From JASLDZ01 sp964235945 (GTDB taxonomy: Bacteria; Pseudomonadota; Alphaproteobacteria; Caulobacterales; Caulobacteraceae), in assembly GCA_964235945.1 (NCBI GenBank), contig CAXSDV010000009.1, positions 1-64,000 of the forward strand: a stretch of 64,000 nt of DNA. The letters are read 5' to 3'. Below, one piece after another: positions 50,544-58,762 of this stretch (positions are counted from its first letter, which is position 1; every line of letters begins with the position of its first letter). The translations under genes and the position numbers were made by a program. Under the pieces are notes generated by a model. That model was not told the DNA's origin. It was given only the letters and a program-made list of their open reading frames with translations, and searched no databases.

Positions 50544-50888
50544 ATGAAGCTGATCGTCGCCGTCATCAAGCCGAGCCGGTTGGACGAGGTGCTGGACGCC
50601 TGCACGGAGGCGGGCGCCTCGGGCCTCACCGTCACGGAGGTGCGCGGCTACGGCCGCCAGCGCGGCAAGACGGAGGTGTACCGCGGGGCCGAGTACGAGG
50701 TGCGGCTCCTGCCCAAGGTCAAGATCGAGGCGGCGGTGCCCGACGACATCGTCGAGCGCATGGTGGAGGCGGTGGCCGCCGCCGCCAACACCGGCCGCAT
50801 CGGCGACGGCAAGGTGTTCGTGCTCGACCTCGAACAGGCCGTGCGCATCCGCACCGGCGAACGCGACGCGGCCGCCATCGCGGGCTAG
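50544..50888 (+). CDS. glnK: Nitrogen regulatory PII protein (GlnK/GlnB)
   Basis: A 114-residue PII signal protein that senses ATP/ADP and 2-oxoglutarate. It starts MKLIVAVIKPSRLDEVLDA, has the T-loop RGKTEVYRGAEYEVRLLPKVK with the uridylylation Tyr51, and the nucleotide-binding TGRIGDGKVFV and IRTGERDAAAI. It is complete. It stands alone, not beside glnA or amtB, so its partner and whether it is the GlnB or GlnK type are unclear. Its TAG stop shares CTAG with the stop of metW on the other strand. Confidence 0.93.
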   Translation: MKLIVAVIKPSRLDEVLDACTEAGASGLTVTEVRGYGRQRGKTEVYRGAEYEVRLLPKVKIEAAVPDDIVERMVEAVAAAANTGRIGDGKVFVLDLEQAVRIRTGERDAAAIAG

Positions 50889-51496
50889 CTCCGGCCTCGC
50901 CCGCGCCGCAAGAGGAGCAACGCCGTCTCCGCGCGCCAGGTCTCGATCGCGCGGCGGGGGTTCATGGGGCGGGCGGGGCGGCCTTGCGCGAGGGCGGCGG
51001 CCGCCTCGACCACCAGGCCCAGCTCGTCGGCGAGGTCCAGGAAGTCGTGCAGGGTGCACAGGTGGATGTTGGGGGTGGACCACCAGGGCTCGGGCAGGGC
51101 GCGGGTGGCGGGCATGCGGCCGGTGGTCAGCAGGGAGGCGCGCACGCGCCAGTGGCCGAAGTTGGGGAAGGACACCACCGCGCGCTCGGCCAGGCGGGTC
51201 AGGTCGCTCAGCACCTTGCGCGGCTCGCGCACCGCCTGCAGCGTGCCCGAGAGGATGGCGTAGTCGAAGGCGTCCGCCGGAAACTCGGCCAGGTCGCGGT
51301 CCGCGTCGCCCTGCATCACCGACAGGCCGCGCGCCAGGCAGGCGCCCACCCCCTCCGCCCCGATCTCCAGGCCGCGCGCGTCCGCGCCCTTGGCGTCGCG
51401 CAGGAGCTGGAGGAGCTCGCCCTCGCCGCAGCCCACGTCCAGCACCCGGGCGCCCGGGCGCACCAGGCGCAGGATCTCGCGGAAGTCCTCGCGCAC
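50885..51496 (-). CDS. metW: Methionine biosynthesis protein MetW
   Basis: A 203-residue SAM-dependent methyltransferase-fold protein. Family landmarks are PGARVLDVGCGEGELLQLL (motif I), GLEIGAEGVGACLARGLSVMQGDAD, YAILSGTLQAVREPRKVL and SFPNFGHWRVRASLLTTGRMP. It also has ALPEPWWSTPNIHLCTLHDF. MetW works with MetX in homoserine acylation in several proteobacteria. The GTG start lies 6 bp after the metX stop, so metX-metW form an operon. The stop overlaps the PII gene stop. Confidence 0.95.
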   Translation of the reverse strand: MREDFREILRLVRPGARVLDVGCGEGELLQLLRDAKGADARGLEIGAEGVGACLARGLSVMQGDADRDLAEFPADAFDYAILSGTLQAVREPRKVLSDLTRLAERAVVSFPNFGHWRVRASLLTTGRMPATRALPEPWWSTPNIHLCTLHDFLDLADELGLVVEAAAALAQGRPARPMNPRRAIETWRAETALLLLRRGRGRS

Positions 51497-51502
51497 GGCC
51501 GT

Positions 51503-52639
51503 TCAGCGCACGGCGGCGAGGAAGCCGGCCACCGCGTCCAGCATGACGGGCTCGTCCAGCAGAAAGGCGTCGTGGCCGCGGTCGCTCTCGATCTCCAGGA
51601 AGCTCGCGTGCGCCCCCGCCGCGTTGAGCGCGCGCACCACCGCGCGGCTCTCGGCGGTGGGGTAGAGCCAGTCGGAGGTGAAGCTCATCACGCAGAAGCG
51701 CACGTCGCGCGCTCGCTCAAAGGCGCGCGACAGCACGCCGCCGTGGGCCTTGGCAAGGTCGAAATAGTCCATGGCCCGCGTGATGTAGAGGTAGGCGTTG
51801 GCGTCGAAGCGGTCGACGAAGGCCGCCCCTTGGTGGCGCAGGTAGCTCTCCACCTGGAAGTCGGCGTCGAAGCCCCAGGAGAGCCCGGAGGCCTCGCCGT
51901 TCTGCAGTTCGCGGCCGAATTTCCTCTGCAGGGCGGGCTCGGACAGGTAGGTGATGTGCGCGGCCATGCGCGCCACCGCCAGCCCCTTCTCCGGGCGCAC
52001 GCCCAGCGCCAGGTAGTCGCCGCCGCGCCAGTCGGGGTCGGCCATCACCGCCTGGCGGCCCACCTCGTGGAAGGCGATGTTCTGGGCGGTGTGGCGCGCG
52101 GCGGTGGCGATCGCCACGCACGAGCGCAGCCGCTCGGGGTGGGCGTGGGCCCACTCCAGCGCCTGCATCCCGCCCATGGAGCCGCCCACCACCGCGTGCA
52201 GCCGCTCGATCCCCAGCGCGTCCAGCAGCGCGACCTGGGCGCGCACCATGTCGGCCACGGTGATCACCGGGAAGCTCAGCCCGTAGGTGCGGCGGGTCGT
52301 CGGGTCGAGGGAGGCGGGCCCGGTCGAGCCCATGCAGCCGCCGATCACGTTGGCGCACACCACGAAGAGGCGGCCCGGATCGACGGGACGGCCCGGGCCC
52401 ACCATCAGCGTCCACCAGCCGGGCTTGCCCGTCTGCGGGTGGGGGCTGGCCAGGTGCTGGTCCCCGGTCAGCGCGTGGCACACGAGCACGGCGTTGGAGC
52501 GGTCGGCGTTCAGCCGGCCGTAGGTCTTGTAGGCGACCTCGCACCCCGCCAGCGACCGGCCCGAGTCGAGCGGGAGGGGCTCGGCCAGGCGCAGGACACC
52601 GCCGTCCGTCTCCACCGCCTGGAACACGCCGTCGTCCAT
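51503..52639 (-). CDS. metX: Homoserine O-acyltransferase MetX
   Basis: A 378-residue alpha/beta-hydrolase-fold enzyme that acylates homoserine in methionine synthesis. Motifs are NAVLVCHALTGDQH, NVIGGCMGSTGP, the nucleophile Ser in VVGGSMGGMQALEWA, Asp in SFTSDWLYP and His in SDRGHDAFLL. FGRELQ in the lid matches the family. Whether it uses acetyl- or succinyl-CoA depends on a few residues and cannot be decided here; pairing with metW is common to succinyl-type enzymes. It is divergent from the Rieske oxygenase gene by 81 bp. Confidence 0.95.
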   Translation of the reverse strand: MDDGVFQAVETDGGVLRLAEPLPLDSGRSLAGCEVAYKTYGRLNADRSNAVLVCHALTGDQHLASPHPQTGKPGWWTLMVGPGRPVDPGRLFVVCANVIGGCMGSTGPASLDPTTRRTYGLSFPVITVADMVRAQVALLDALGIERLHAVVGGSMGGMQALEWAHAHPERLRSCVAIATAARHTAQNIAFHEVGRQAVMADPDWRGGDYLALGVRPEKGLAVARMAAHITYLSEPALQRKFGRELQNGEASGLSWGFDADFQVESYLRHQGAAFVDRFDANAYLYITRAMDYFDLAKAHGGVLSRAFERARDVRFCVMSFTSDWLYPTAESRAVVRALNAAGAHASFLEIESDRGHDAFLLDEPVMLDAVAGFLAAVR

Positions 52640-52720
52640 GGGCGCGACAGGAAGCGCGCGGGGGCGCCCGCGTCAACGTCGGGATGACGCGGGGCGGCGC
52701 AGCGCCTAGGGTCTGCGCCC

Positions 52721-53851
52721 ATGCCCGACGGCGACCTTCCCGCCCGCCACGACGCGTCCGCGACCCCCGAAGCGAAAGCCCCGCCCACCGGCGTCGGGCG
52801 CGGCTTCGTGTGGGACTGCTGGTACGTGGCCGCGCTCTCGCCGGAGGTGCGGGCGGGCCGGCTCGCGCGTTACGAACTGCTGGGCGAACCGGTGCTGGTG
52901 GGGCGCGACCGCACGGGCGCCGCCTTCGCCCTGCGCGACATCTGCCCCCACCGCGCCGCGCCGCTCTCGGCCGGGCGGCTGGTGGACGACCCCTCCGGCG
53001 CGCCGGCGGTGGCCTGCCCCTACCACGGCTGGACCTTCCGCACGGCGGACGGGGCGTGCTCGTCCATCCCCTCTCTGGTGCAGGGCCAGGACTACGACTG
53101 CGGGCGCATCCGCGTGCGTCGCCACCCGGTGCGCGAGAGCCAGGGCCTCGTATGGGTTTGGATGGCGGGCGACGCGCGCCGCCCGTCCGAGCCCGACCAC
53201 GAGCCGCCCGTGTTCGACGGCGCGGTGGGCGGCGCGCCCAAGCTCGTGGAGCGCATGGAGTTCAGGAGCCACGTGGACCACGCGGTGGTGGGGCTGATGG
53301 ACCCGGCGCACGGCCCCTACGTCCACCAGCAGTGGTGGTGGCGCTCGGCCAAGAAGCAGTTGGAGAAGGCCAAGGCGTTCGAGCCGCGTCCCTACGGCTT
53401 CGCCATGGCCGCCCACGCGCCTTCCAAGAACTCCAGGGCCTACGCGCTCCTGGGCGGGGCCCCCGTCACCGAGATCACCTTCCGCCTGCCGGGCCTGCGT
53501 TGGGAGCACGTGCGCGTGGGCGACCGGCAGGTGCTGGCGCTGACGATCCTCACCCCGCTGGACGAGGCGCGCACCCGCATCACCCAGGTGTTCTGGTCCG
53601 ACCACTGGGTGTTCGGCGTGCTCAAGCCGGTGATCGCCGCCGCGGCGCGCCGCTTCCTGCGCCAGGACGGCGACATGGTCGACCTGCAGAACCAGGGGCT
53701 GCGCTACGACCCGTCCTTGATCTGGATCGACGACGCCGACCGCCAGGCCAAGTGGTATCAGGCGCTCAAGCGCGAATGGGCGCGCAGCCGGGCGGAGAAC
53801 CGCGCGTTCAAGAACCCCGTCGAACCCACGATCCTCAGGTGGCGCAGCTGA
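52721..53851 (+). CDS. Rieske-type non-heme iron oxygenase
   Basis: A 376-residue oxygenase component. The Rieske [2Fe-2S] site is ICPHRAAPL (Cys75, His77) and CPYHGWTF (Cys99, His102). The mononuclear iron site lies in HVDHAVVGLMDPAHGPYVHQ (about 184-203), with two His. The C-terminal domain has the usual beta-sheet features and ends in WIDDADRQAKWYQALKREW. It belongs to the vanillate O-demethylase / PaO-like oxygenases, but the substrate is unknown. No reductase or ferredoxin gene is adjacent. Confidence 0.9.
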   Translation: MPDGDLPARHDASATPEAKAPPTGVGRGFVWDCWYVAALSPEVRAGRLARYELLGEPVLVGRDRTGAAFALRDICPHRAAPLSAGRLVDDPSGAPAVACPYHGWTFRTADGACSSIPSLVQGQDYDCGRIRVRRHPVRESQGLVWVWMAGDARRPSEPDHEPPVFDGAVGGAPKLVERMEFRSHVDHAVVGLMDPAHGPYVHQQWWWRSAKKQLEKAKAFEPRPYGFAMAAHAPSKNSRAYALLGGAPVTEITFRLPGLRWEHVRVGDRQVLALTILTPLDEARTRITQVFWSDHWVFGVLKPVIAAAARRFLRQDGDMVDLQNQGLRYDPSLIWIDDADRQAKWYQALKREWARSRAENRAFKNPVEPTILRWRS

Positions 53852-54237
53852 TCCGTCCGTTCCTCCTCGCGGCCTGCGGGCTCGCCTTCGCCGCCGCGTC
53901 GGGGGCCGCCGCCTCGGGGGCCGGGGCGGCGCGCGCGGCCTGCCTGCCCTACGAGCCCGCGGAGGCGATGGTGGCCGGGCGGCTCGTGCGCGGCGGCGAT
54001 CTGCCGGCGGGCGAGGCTCCGCGCTACCGGCTGCGGCTGGAGCAGCCGGTGTGCACCCTGGCGGGCTCCGGCCTGCCGGGGGAGGAGGGGGTGCGGGTGG
54101 TCGAGCTGGTCTTCCCCCGGGGCGCCCCGCCGCTGCGGCCGCTGTTCGACCGCCGCCTCGCCGCCTCCGGCTCGCTGTTCCGCGTGGCGGACGGGCGCGT
54201 GCGCCTGACGGTGACGGGGCTCGCCCGGGCGCGCTGA
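53839..54237 (+). CDS. Small exported protein of unknown function
   Basis: A 132-residue protein that overlaps the Rieske gene end by 13 bp and starts with GTG. A signal peptide is clear (LIRPFLLAACGLAFAAASG, cleavage near 25-32). The mature domain of about 100 residues has CLPYEPAEAMVAGRLVRGGD, YRLRLEQPVCTLAG and VRVVELVFPRGAPP. Two Cys, one at each end of the first half, probably form a disulfide. It has the look of a small beta-barrel DUF domain; I cannot name it with confidence. Confidence 0.7.
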   Translation: MAQLIRPFLLAACGLAFAAASGAAASGAGAARAACLPYEPAEAMVAGRLVRGGDLPAGEAPRYRLRLEQPVCTLAGSGLPGEEGVRVVELVFPRGAPPLRPLFDRRLAASGSLFRVADGRVRLTVTGLARAR

Positions 54238-54288
54238 CCCGCCCGCCCCAGGCTGGCGCCCCGCCGCCCGCGCGCCCATATCGCTCCG

Positions 54289-54495
54289 ATGCAGGTCGTC
54301 ATCTACATCCTGATCGCCGTGTCGCTGCTGGTGGTGCTGGGCACTCTGGGCCTGGGCGTCGTCAGCGTCGCCCGCGGCGGAGCGTTCAACGAGAAGTGGG
54401 GCAACCGCTTCATGCGCTGGCGCGTGACCGCCCAGGCCGTATCCATCGCGATCATCCTGTTCGGCTTCTGGTACACGGGCGCGCACCACGGTTGA
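54289..54495 (+). CDS. HIG1-domain twin-transmembrane protein
   Basis: A 68-residue inner-membrane protein with two hydrophobic helices (about 5-27 and 45-63) joined by the conserved loop ARGGAFNEKWGNRFMRWRV. This is the HIG1 signature. Bacterial members are small proteins thought to associate with respiratory complexes, by analogy with mitochondrial Rcf1/HIGD. It lies 13 bp before the cobalamin adenosyltransferase gene and is likely co-transcribed with it. Confidence 0.9.
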   Translation: MQVVIYILIAVSLLVVLGTLGLGVVSVARGGAFNEKWGNRFMRWRVTAQAVSIAIILFGFWYTGAHHG

Positions 54496-54508
54496 GGAGG
54501 TCGTCGCC

Positions 54509-55087
54509 ATGGTCCGCCTGAACCGCATCTACACGCGCACGGGCGACGCGGGCGAGACCGGCCTGTCCACCGGCGAGCGCGTGTCCAAGGCCGACGCGCG
54601 CGTGCGCGCCTTCGGCGACGTGGACGAGTGCAACGCGGTCCTGGGGCTCGCGCGCCTGCATGCGACGGACGACCCGGCGGTCGACGCCATGCTCGAGCGC
54701 ATCCAGAACGAGCTGTTCGACCTCGGGGCCGACCTCGCCACCCCCGACGACCCCGAGCGCCCGGTGGCGTGGGAGCCGCTGCGCGTCGTCGACACCCAGG
54801 TGGAGCGGCTGGAGCGGGAGCTGGACGCGATGAACGACGCGCTGGAGCCGCTCAAGTCCTTCGTCCTGCCCGCCGGCACGGCGCTGGCGGCGCACCTGCA
54901 CCTCGCGCGCACCGTGTGCCGCCGCGCCGAGCGCAACACGGTGGCCCTGGCCGAAACCGGCGCGCAGGTGGGAGGACCGGCCCTGCGCTACCTCAACCGC
55001 CTGTCGGACCTGCTGTTCGTGGCCTCGCGCCACGCCAACGCGCGCGCCGGCGGCGACGTGCTCTGGCGACCGGGCGCGACCCGCTGA
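54509..55087 (+). CDS. Cob(I)alamin adenosyltransferase, PduO type
   Basis: A 192-residue enzyme that adenosylates cob(I)alamin with ATP. The family motifs are IYTRTGDAGETGL (ATP binding, near the N-terminus), GDVDECNAVLGLARLH, the catalytic Arg segment RTVCRRAERNTV and LNRLSDLLFVASRHAN near the C-terminus. It is complete. GGAGG precedes the ATG. Together with cobS at 36737 it shows aerobic B12 synthesis or use, though the loci are separate. Confidence 0.95.
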   Translation: MVRLNRIYTRTGDAGETGLSTGERVSKADARVRAFGDVDECNAVLGLARLHATDDPAVDAMLERIQNELFDLGADLATPDDPERPVAWEPLRVVDTQVERLERELDAMNDALEPLKSFVLPAGTALAAHLHLARTVCRRAERNTVALAETGAQVGGPALRYLNRLSDLLFVASRHANARAGGDVLWRPGATR

Positions 55088-55115
55088 TCCCGCCGTCCGC
55101 CGGACGGGTCGGCCT

Positions 55116-55631
55116 TCAGTCCAGCGCGGACACGCCGGGCAGGCCGCGCAGCCGGCCGCGGTCGTCCATGCCGTAGCCCACCAGGAACCGCCCCGGGGCC
55201 TCCCAGGCCACGTGGTCGGGTTCTACGGCCCGCGGGGCGGGCCACGGCTTGCGCGCGAACACCGCGGTCAGCACCTCGCGGGCGCCCGCTTCCCCGCAGA
55301 TGCGGCGGGCGGCCTGGAGCGAAAGCCCGGAGTCGACCACCTCGTCCAGCACCAGCACCCGCCGCCCCGCCACCGGGCGCTGCAGGCCCGCCTGCACGCG
55401 CACGCTCCCGCCGGTCGCCTGCGCATCGCCGTAGGAGGACAACCACAGGCAGTCGAACAGCAGGTGGCGCCCTCTCCGGGCCAGGGCGCGCGTCAGGTCC
55501 GCGGCGAACCACAGGCCGCCGGTGAGCAGGCACACCGCCACCGTTTCGTCGTCGACCCGGGGGGCGAGCAGATCGGCCAGCGCGTCGACCCGGCGCGCCA
55601 CATCCGCCTCGTCCAGCAGCGGCTCAGTCAT
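55116..55631 (-). CDS. Phosphoribosyltransferase (hypoxanthine phosphoribosyltransferase-like)
   Basis: A 171-residue type I phosphoribosyltransferase. The PRPP motif reads RVLVLDEVVDSGLSLQAA (canonical acidic pair DD/DE present, about 93-110). VCLLTGGLWFAADLTRAL is the first loop, FDCLWLSSYGD the flexible-loop start and FLVGYGMD the base-contact region. This fits Hpt-type purine salvage enzymes. The ATG at 55631 overlaps the end of the zinc-ribbon gene by 8 bp, so the two are co-transcribed. An upstream extension would lie wholly in that gene. Confidence 0.85.
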   Translation of the reverse strand: MTEPLLDEADVARRVDALADLLAPRVDDETVAVCLLTGGLWFAADLTRALARRGRHLLFDCLWLSSYGDAQATGGSVRVQAGLQRPVAGRRVLVLDEVVDSGLSLQAARRICGEAGAREVLTAVFARKPWPAPRAVEPDHVAWEAPGRFLVGYGMDDRGRLRGLPGVSALD

Positions 55632-56445
55632 GGGCGGCGGGGGGCAGGGCGTAGGGCGAGTCGGCCGGCAGCGGCCGGGCTTCGCGTACGACGGCGGCCG
55701 GCGCGGGAGCGCCCCCGCCCTCGCCATGGATCGTGCGTGCGGACGGCGGGGGCGGCGGCGCGTCGAAGGCGAACTCCACCCCGACCTCCGTGGCCGAGAT
55801 CGGCGGGTCGACGAAGGTGGCGCGGAAGCCCCGCGCTTCGCCCGGCTGGACGTCGCCGGCCTGCGGCCGCACGAGTTGGACGGCGGCGCGGGCGCCCGCC
55901 TTGTCGTACAGCGTCACCCGCAGCGGCGAAGCGGGGCGGGGGCGCGCCTCCACGTTGCGCTCCAGCCCGGTGACGGTCATCACCATCCGGCCGTCCGCCA
56001 GTCCCGGCTGGCCCTGCACCGCGTCCAGAGCCAGGCCCGTGGGGTTCACCGGCAGGCGCAGCAGGGCGTAGACGCCCGCCGCGCGCGGCCACACCCGCAC
56101 CACCTCCACGCGGAACAGCACCCCCGCCAGCACCACCACCACCACCGCGGCGCTCACGGCCGCCCAGGCCACGCCCGCGGCCACCGCTTCGCGCGTGCGG
56201 CGCCGTTCCTCCACCCTCGCGCGGAAGGCCTTCGACACCGGGGCGGCTCCCGCGGCGGATGCGGGGGCCGCGGCCAGGGTCGCTCCCGCCGCGGCGAGCT
56301 GCAGCGGGGGCTCGGCCGCCGCCGTCTCCGGCAGGGCGCGCCAGCTCGACCCGCAGGCGGCGCAGCGCACGGTCCGCCCGGAGGCGGGCAGGGCGTCCTG
56401 CTCGACGAAATAGCGCGTGGCGCACTCGGGGCAGGTCAGTATCAT
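55624..56445 (-). CDS. MJ0042-type zinc-ribbon membrane protein (DUF3426-like)
   Basis: A 273-residue protein with an N-terminal zinc ribbon CPECATRYFVEQDALPA...VRCAACGSSW (two CxxC pairs within the first 35 residues). An Ala-rich linker and one membrane helix (about 94-113, AAVSAAVVVVVLAGVLF) follow, then a beta-rich domain to about 235 of DUF3426 type (MVMTVTGLERNVEARP, SATEVGVEFAF). The C-terminal Pro/Ala tail is disordered. The zinc ribbon would be cytoplasmic and the rest periplasmic. It is divergent from ftsE across 38 bp; the role is unknown. Confidence 0.88.
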   Translation of the reverse strand: MILTCPECATRYFVEQDALPASGRTVRCAACGSSWRALPETAAAEPPLQLAAAGATLAAAPASAAGAAPVSKAFRARVEERRRTREAVAAGVAWAAVSAAVVVVVLAGVLFRVEVVRVWPRAAGVYALLRLPVNPTGLALDAVQGQPGLADGRMVMTVTGLERNVEARPRPASPLRVTLYDKAGARAAVQLVRPQAGDVQPGEARGFRATFVDPPISATEVGVEFAFDAPPPPPSARTIHGEGGGAPAPAAVVREARPLPADSPYALPPAAHD

Positions 56446-56483
56446 GCGGCGGACGGGGGGCCGGCGGCCCGGTCGAGGCGGCG

Positions 56484-57212
56484 ATGTCCAGGCAAGTCGG
56501 TCCATCCCCAGCGCCGGGAAGGCCGCCCTCGGGCGCCGCTCCGGCCGTGCGTTTCGAAGGCGTCGGCATGCGCTACGGGCGGGCGCCCGAGGTGCTGCGC
56601 GACGTCGGATTAACCTTGAACGCAGGCTCCTTCCATTTCCTTACCGGCCCGTCCGGCGCGGGCAAGAGTTCGCTGCTGAAGATGATCTACCTCGCCCACC
56701 GCCCGTCGCGCGGGCTGATCGGCCTGTTCGGCCAGGACGTCTCCTCCACCCCGCACGCCGAGCTGCCGCTGTTGCGGCGCAGGATCGGCGTGGTGTTCCA
56801 GGAGTTCCGCCTGCTGGACCACCTGTCGGCCTTCGAGAACGCCGCCCTGCCCCTGCGCGTGGCGGGCGCGCGTCCCGCCGACTACCACCGCGACGTGGTC
56901 GAGCTGCTGCAGTGGGTGGGGCTGGGCGAGCGGCTCCACGCCATGCCCGCCACCCTGTCCGGCGGCGAGAAGCAGAGGCTGGCGGTGGCGCGCGCGGTGG
57001 TCGGCAAGCCGGACCTGATCGTGGCGGACGAGCCCACCGGCAACGTCGACCCGGAGATGGGCCTGCGCATCCTCAAGCTGTTCGTGGAGCTCAACCGGCT
57101 GGGCTCCACCGTGCTGGTCGCCAGCCACGACCAGGAGCTGGTGCGGCGATCGGGCGCGCCCGCCCTGCGCTTGTCCGAGGGGCGGCTGCTCGCGCCGGAG
57201 GCCGCCGCGTGA
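56484..57212 (+). CDS. ftsE: Cell division ATP-binding protein FtsE
   Basis: A 242-residue ABC ATPase that, with FtsX, links cytokinesis to periplasmic peptidoglycan hydrolases. Motifs are SFHFLTGPSGAGKSSLLKMIY (Walker A), the FtsE-typical GVVFQEFRLLDHLSAFENAALPL with Q-loop, TLSGGEKQRLAVARAV (signature), LIVADEPTGNVDP (Walker B) and the switch His in VASHDQELV. The N-terminus is longer than usual by about 20 Pro/Ala-rich residues. The stop overlaps the ftsX GTG. Confidence 0.95.
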   Translation: MSRQVGPSPAPGRPPSGAAPAVRFEGVGMRYGRAPEVLRDVGLTLNAGSFHFLTGPSGAGKSSLLKMIYLAHRPSRGLIGLFGQDVSSTPHAELPLLRRRIGVVFQEFRLLDHLSAFENAALPLRVAGARPADYHRDVVELLQWVGLGERLHAMPATLSGGEKQRLAVARAVVGKPDLIVADEPTGNVDPEMGLRILKLFVELNRLGSTVLVASHDQELVRRSGAPALRLSEGRLLAPEAAA

Positions 57213-58096
57213 GCGAGGCGCCCTCGCCCCACCGACCGGCCCCGCTGCTGCCCCGGGGCGACCGGGGCGACCGGGCGCTGGTGTTCGTGGTGGCGGTGCT
57301 CTGCGCCGTGGCCTGCCTGTGCGCGGAGGCGAGCCTGGCGGTGGCGCGCGCCTCCCGCGGGTGGACGGGCGAGCTGGCGGCGGCGGCCACCGTGCAGGTG
57401 CGCGCCAAACCGGGGGAGACGCCCGCGGAGGCGGCGGGACGCGCGGCCGAGGCGCTGGCGGGCGTGCCGGGCGTGTCCGAAGCGCGCGCCCTCGACCGAA
57501 GCGCGGCCGAGCGCCTGCTGGAGCCCTGGTTCGGCCGGGGCGGCGTGCCGGAGGACCTGCCCATCCCCCAGCTCGTCGCCGTGGACCTGGACCCGCACCG
57601 CCCTCCCGCCGCCGCCGCGCTGGAGAGCGCCCTTCTGCGGGCGGGCGTGGACGCGGACGTGGACGACGGCCGACGCTGGATGGGCGACGTGCGCCGCGCG
57701 GCGTCCGGCCTCCTGCTGGGCGCGGTGGCGGCGGCCGCCGTGGTGGCGGCGGCGGCCGCGGCGGTCGTGGCCTACGCCACCCGGGCGGGGCTGGCGGCGC
57801 GGCGCGAGGTGGTGGAGGTGTTGCACCTCGTCGGCGCCCGGGACGGCTACGTGGCGGCCATCTTTCAGCGGCGCTTCGGCTGGCTGGGCGCGCGCGCCGG
57901 GGCGCTGGGGGCGGCGGCGGCGGCGGCGGTGGCGGCCCTCGCCAGGCTCGGCGGCGGGAGCGACGGCTTCACCCCGCTGCTGCCCGGGGCGTGGAGCGAC
58001 CTCCTGGTCGTGCTACCCTGCCCGCTGGTGGTGGGCGCCGTGGCCGCCATCGCGGCGCGCCGGACGGCCCTGGCCATACTGCGGCCGGCGCTCTAA
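57209..58096 (+). CDS. ftsX: Cell division protein FtsX
   Basis: A 295-residue inner-membrane protein coupled to ftsE by a GTGA overlap. The topology is as expected: one helix near 23-43, a periplasmic domain of about 110 residues (VQVRAKPGETPAEAAGRAAEAL ... LPIPQLVAVDLD), then three helices (about 165-190, 222-246, 260-285). AARREVVEVLHLVGARDGYVAAIFQRRF is the cytoplasmic coupling loop typical of FtsX. Sequence is strongly Ala/Arg biased but all landmarks are present. Confidence 0.92.
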   Translation: MSEAPSPHRPAPLLPRGDRGDRALVFVVAVLCAVACLCAEASLAVARASRGWTGELAAAATVQVRAKPGETPAEAAGRAAEALAGVPGVSEARALDRSAAERLLEPWFGRGGVPEDLPIPQLVAVDLDPHRPPAAAALESALLRAGVDADVDDGRRWMGDVRRAASGLLLGAVAAAAVVAAAAAAVVAYATRAGLAARREVVEVLHLVGARDGYVAAIFQRRFGWLGARAGALGAAAAAAVAALARLGGGSDGFTPLLPGAWSDLLVVLPCPLVVGAVAAIAARRTALAILRPAL

Positions 58097-58132
58097 GCGG
58101 CGCGGGACGGTTGGGGAGGGCGCGGTCGGCGC

Positions 58133-58762
58133 ATGAAGGGCTTGGCCGCCTTGCTGGTGCTGGCGCTGATCTGGGCGTCCGGGCTCTACGCCTTCGGCCG
58201 CCGGGTCGAGCGGATGACCCCCGCGCCCGAGCCGCCGGACGCGGACGCCATCGTCGCCCTGACCGGGGCCTCGTCCCTGCGCCTGGCCGCCGCCGCCCAG
58301 CTCCTGGAGGAGGGCAAGGCGCGCCGCCTGCTGATCTCCGGCGTCAACCGCAGCGCCAGCCGCGCCCAGGTGCGCGAGGTGGCGCAGGACGTGGGCCGCG
58401 AATGGGACTGCTGCGTGGACCTGGGCTTCCAGGCGGCCACCACCCGCGGCAACGCCCAGGAGACCGCCGGCTGGATGGCGCGCCACCGCTTCCGCTCGCT
58501 GATCGTGGTCACCGCCGACTACCACATGCCCCGCTCCATGCTGGAGCTGCACGCCTCCATGCCGCACGTCGAGCTGCATCCCTACCCGGTCGCCACCGCC
58601 ACGCTGGAGGCGCGGCGCTGGTGGCGCGGCTCCACGGACGCGCGGCGCCTGGCGGTGGAATATTCCAAGTACCTGGTCGTGCTGGCGCGTTCGGCGGTGC
58701 TGAACCTGGGTCGTCCCGTGCGGGCTTCCGGCTCTCCCGCGGCCGAGGCGCGGGCCGCATGA
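58133..58762 (+). CDS. YdcF family (DUF218) membrane protein
   Basis: A 209-residue protein with one N-terminal helix (about 2-21) and a periplasmic DUF218 domain. Typical elements are DADAIVALTGASSLRLAAAAQLLEEGKARRLLISGVN, the TRGNAQETAGWM segment and LIVVTADYHMPRSMLEL. The family includes ElyC/SanA-like proteins acting on the envelope and lipid carriers. It belongs to the ftsEX-ydcF-plsC run: its stop overlaps the start of plsC (ATGA). Confidence 0.9.
   Translation: MKGLAALLVLALIWASGLYAFGRRVERMTPAPEPPDADAIVALTGASSLRLAAAAQLLEEGKARRLLISGVNRSASRAQVREVAQDVGREWDCCVDLGFQAATTRGNAQETAGWMARHRFRSLIVVTADYHMPRSMLELHASMPHVELHPYPVATATLEARRWWRGSTDARRLAVEYSKYLVVLARSAVLNLGRPVRASGSPAAEARAA

Noticed and set aside
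52640..52720. SAM-responsive riboswitch before metX
   Set aside because: Only 81 bp separate metX from the divergent Rieske gene and none of the SAM-II core sequence is visible.
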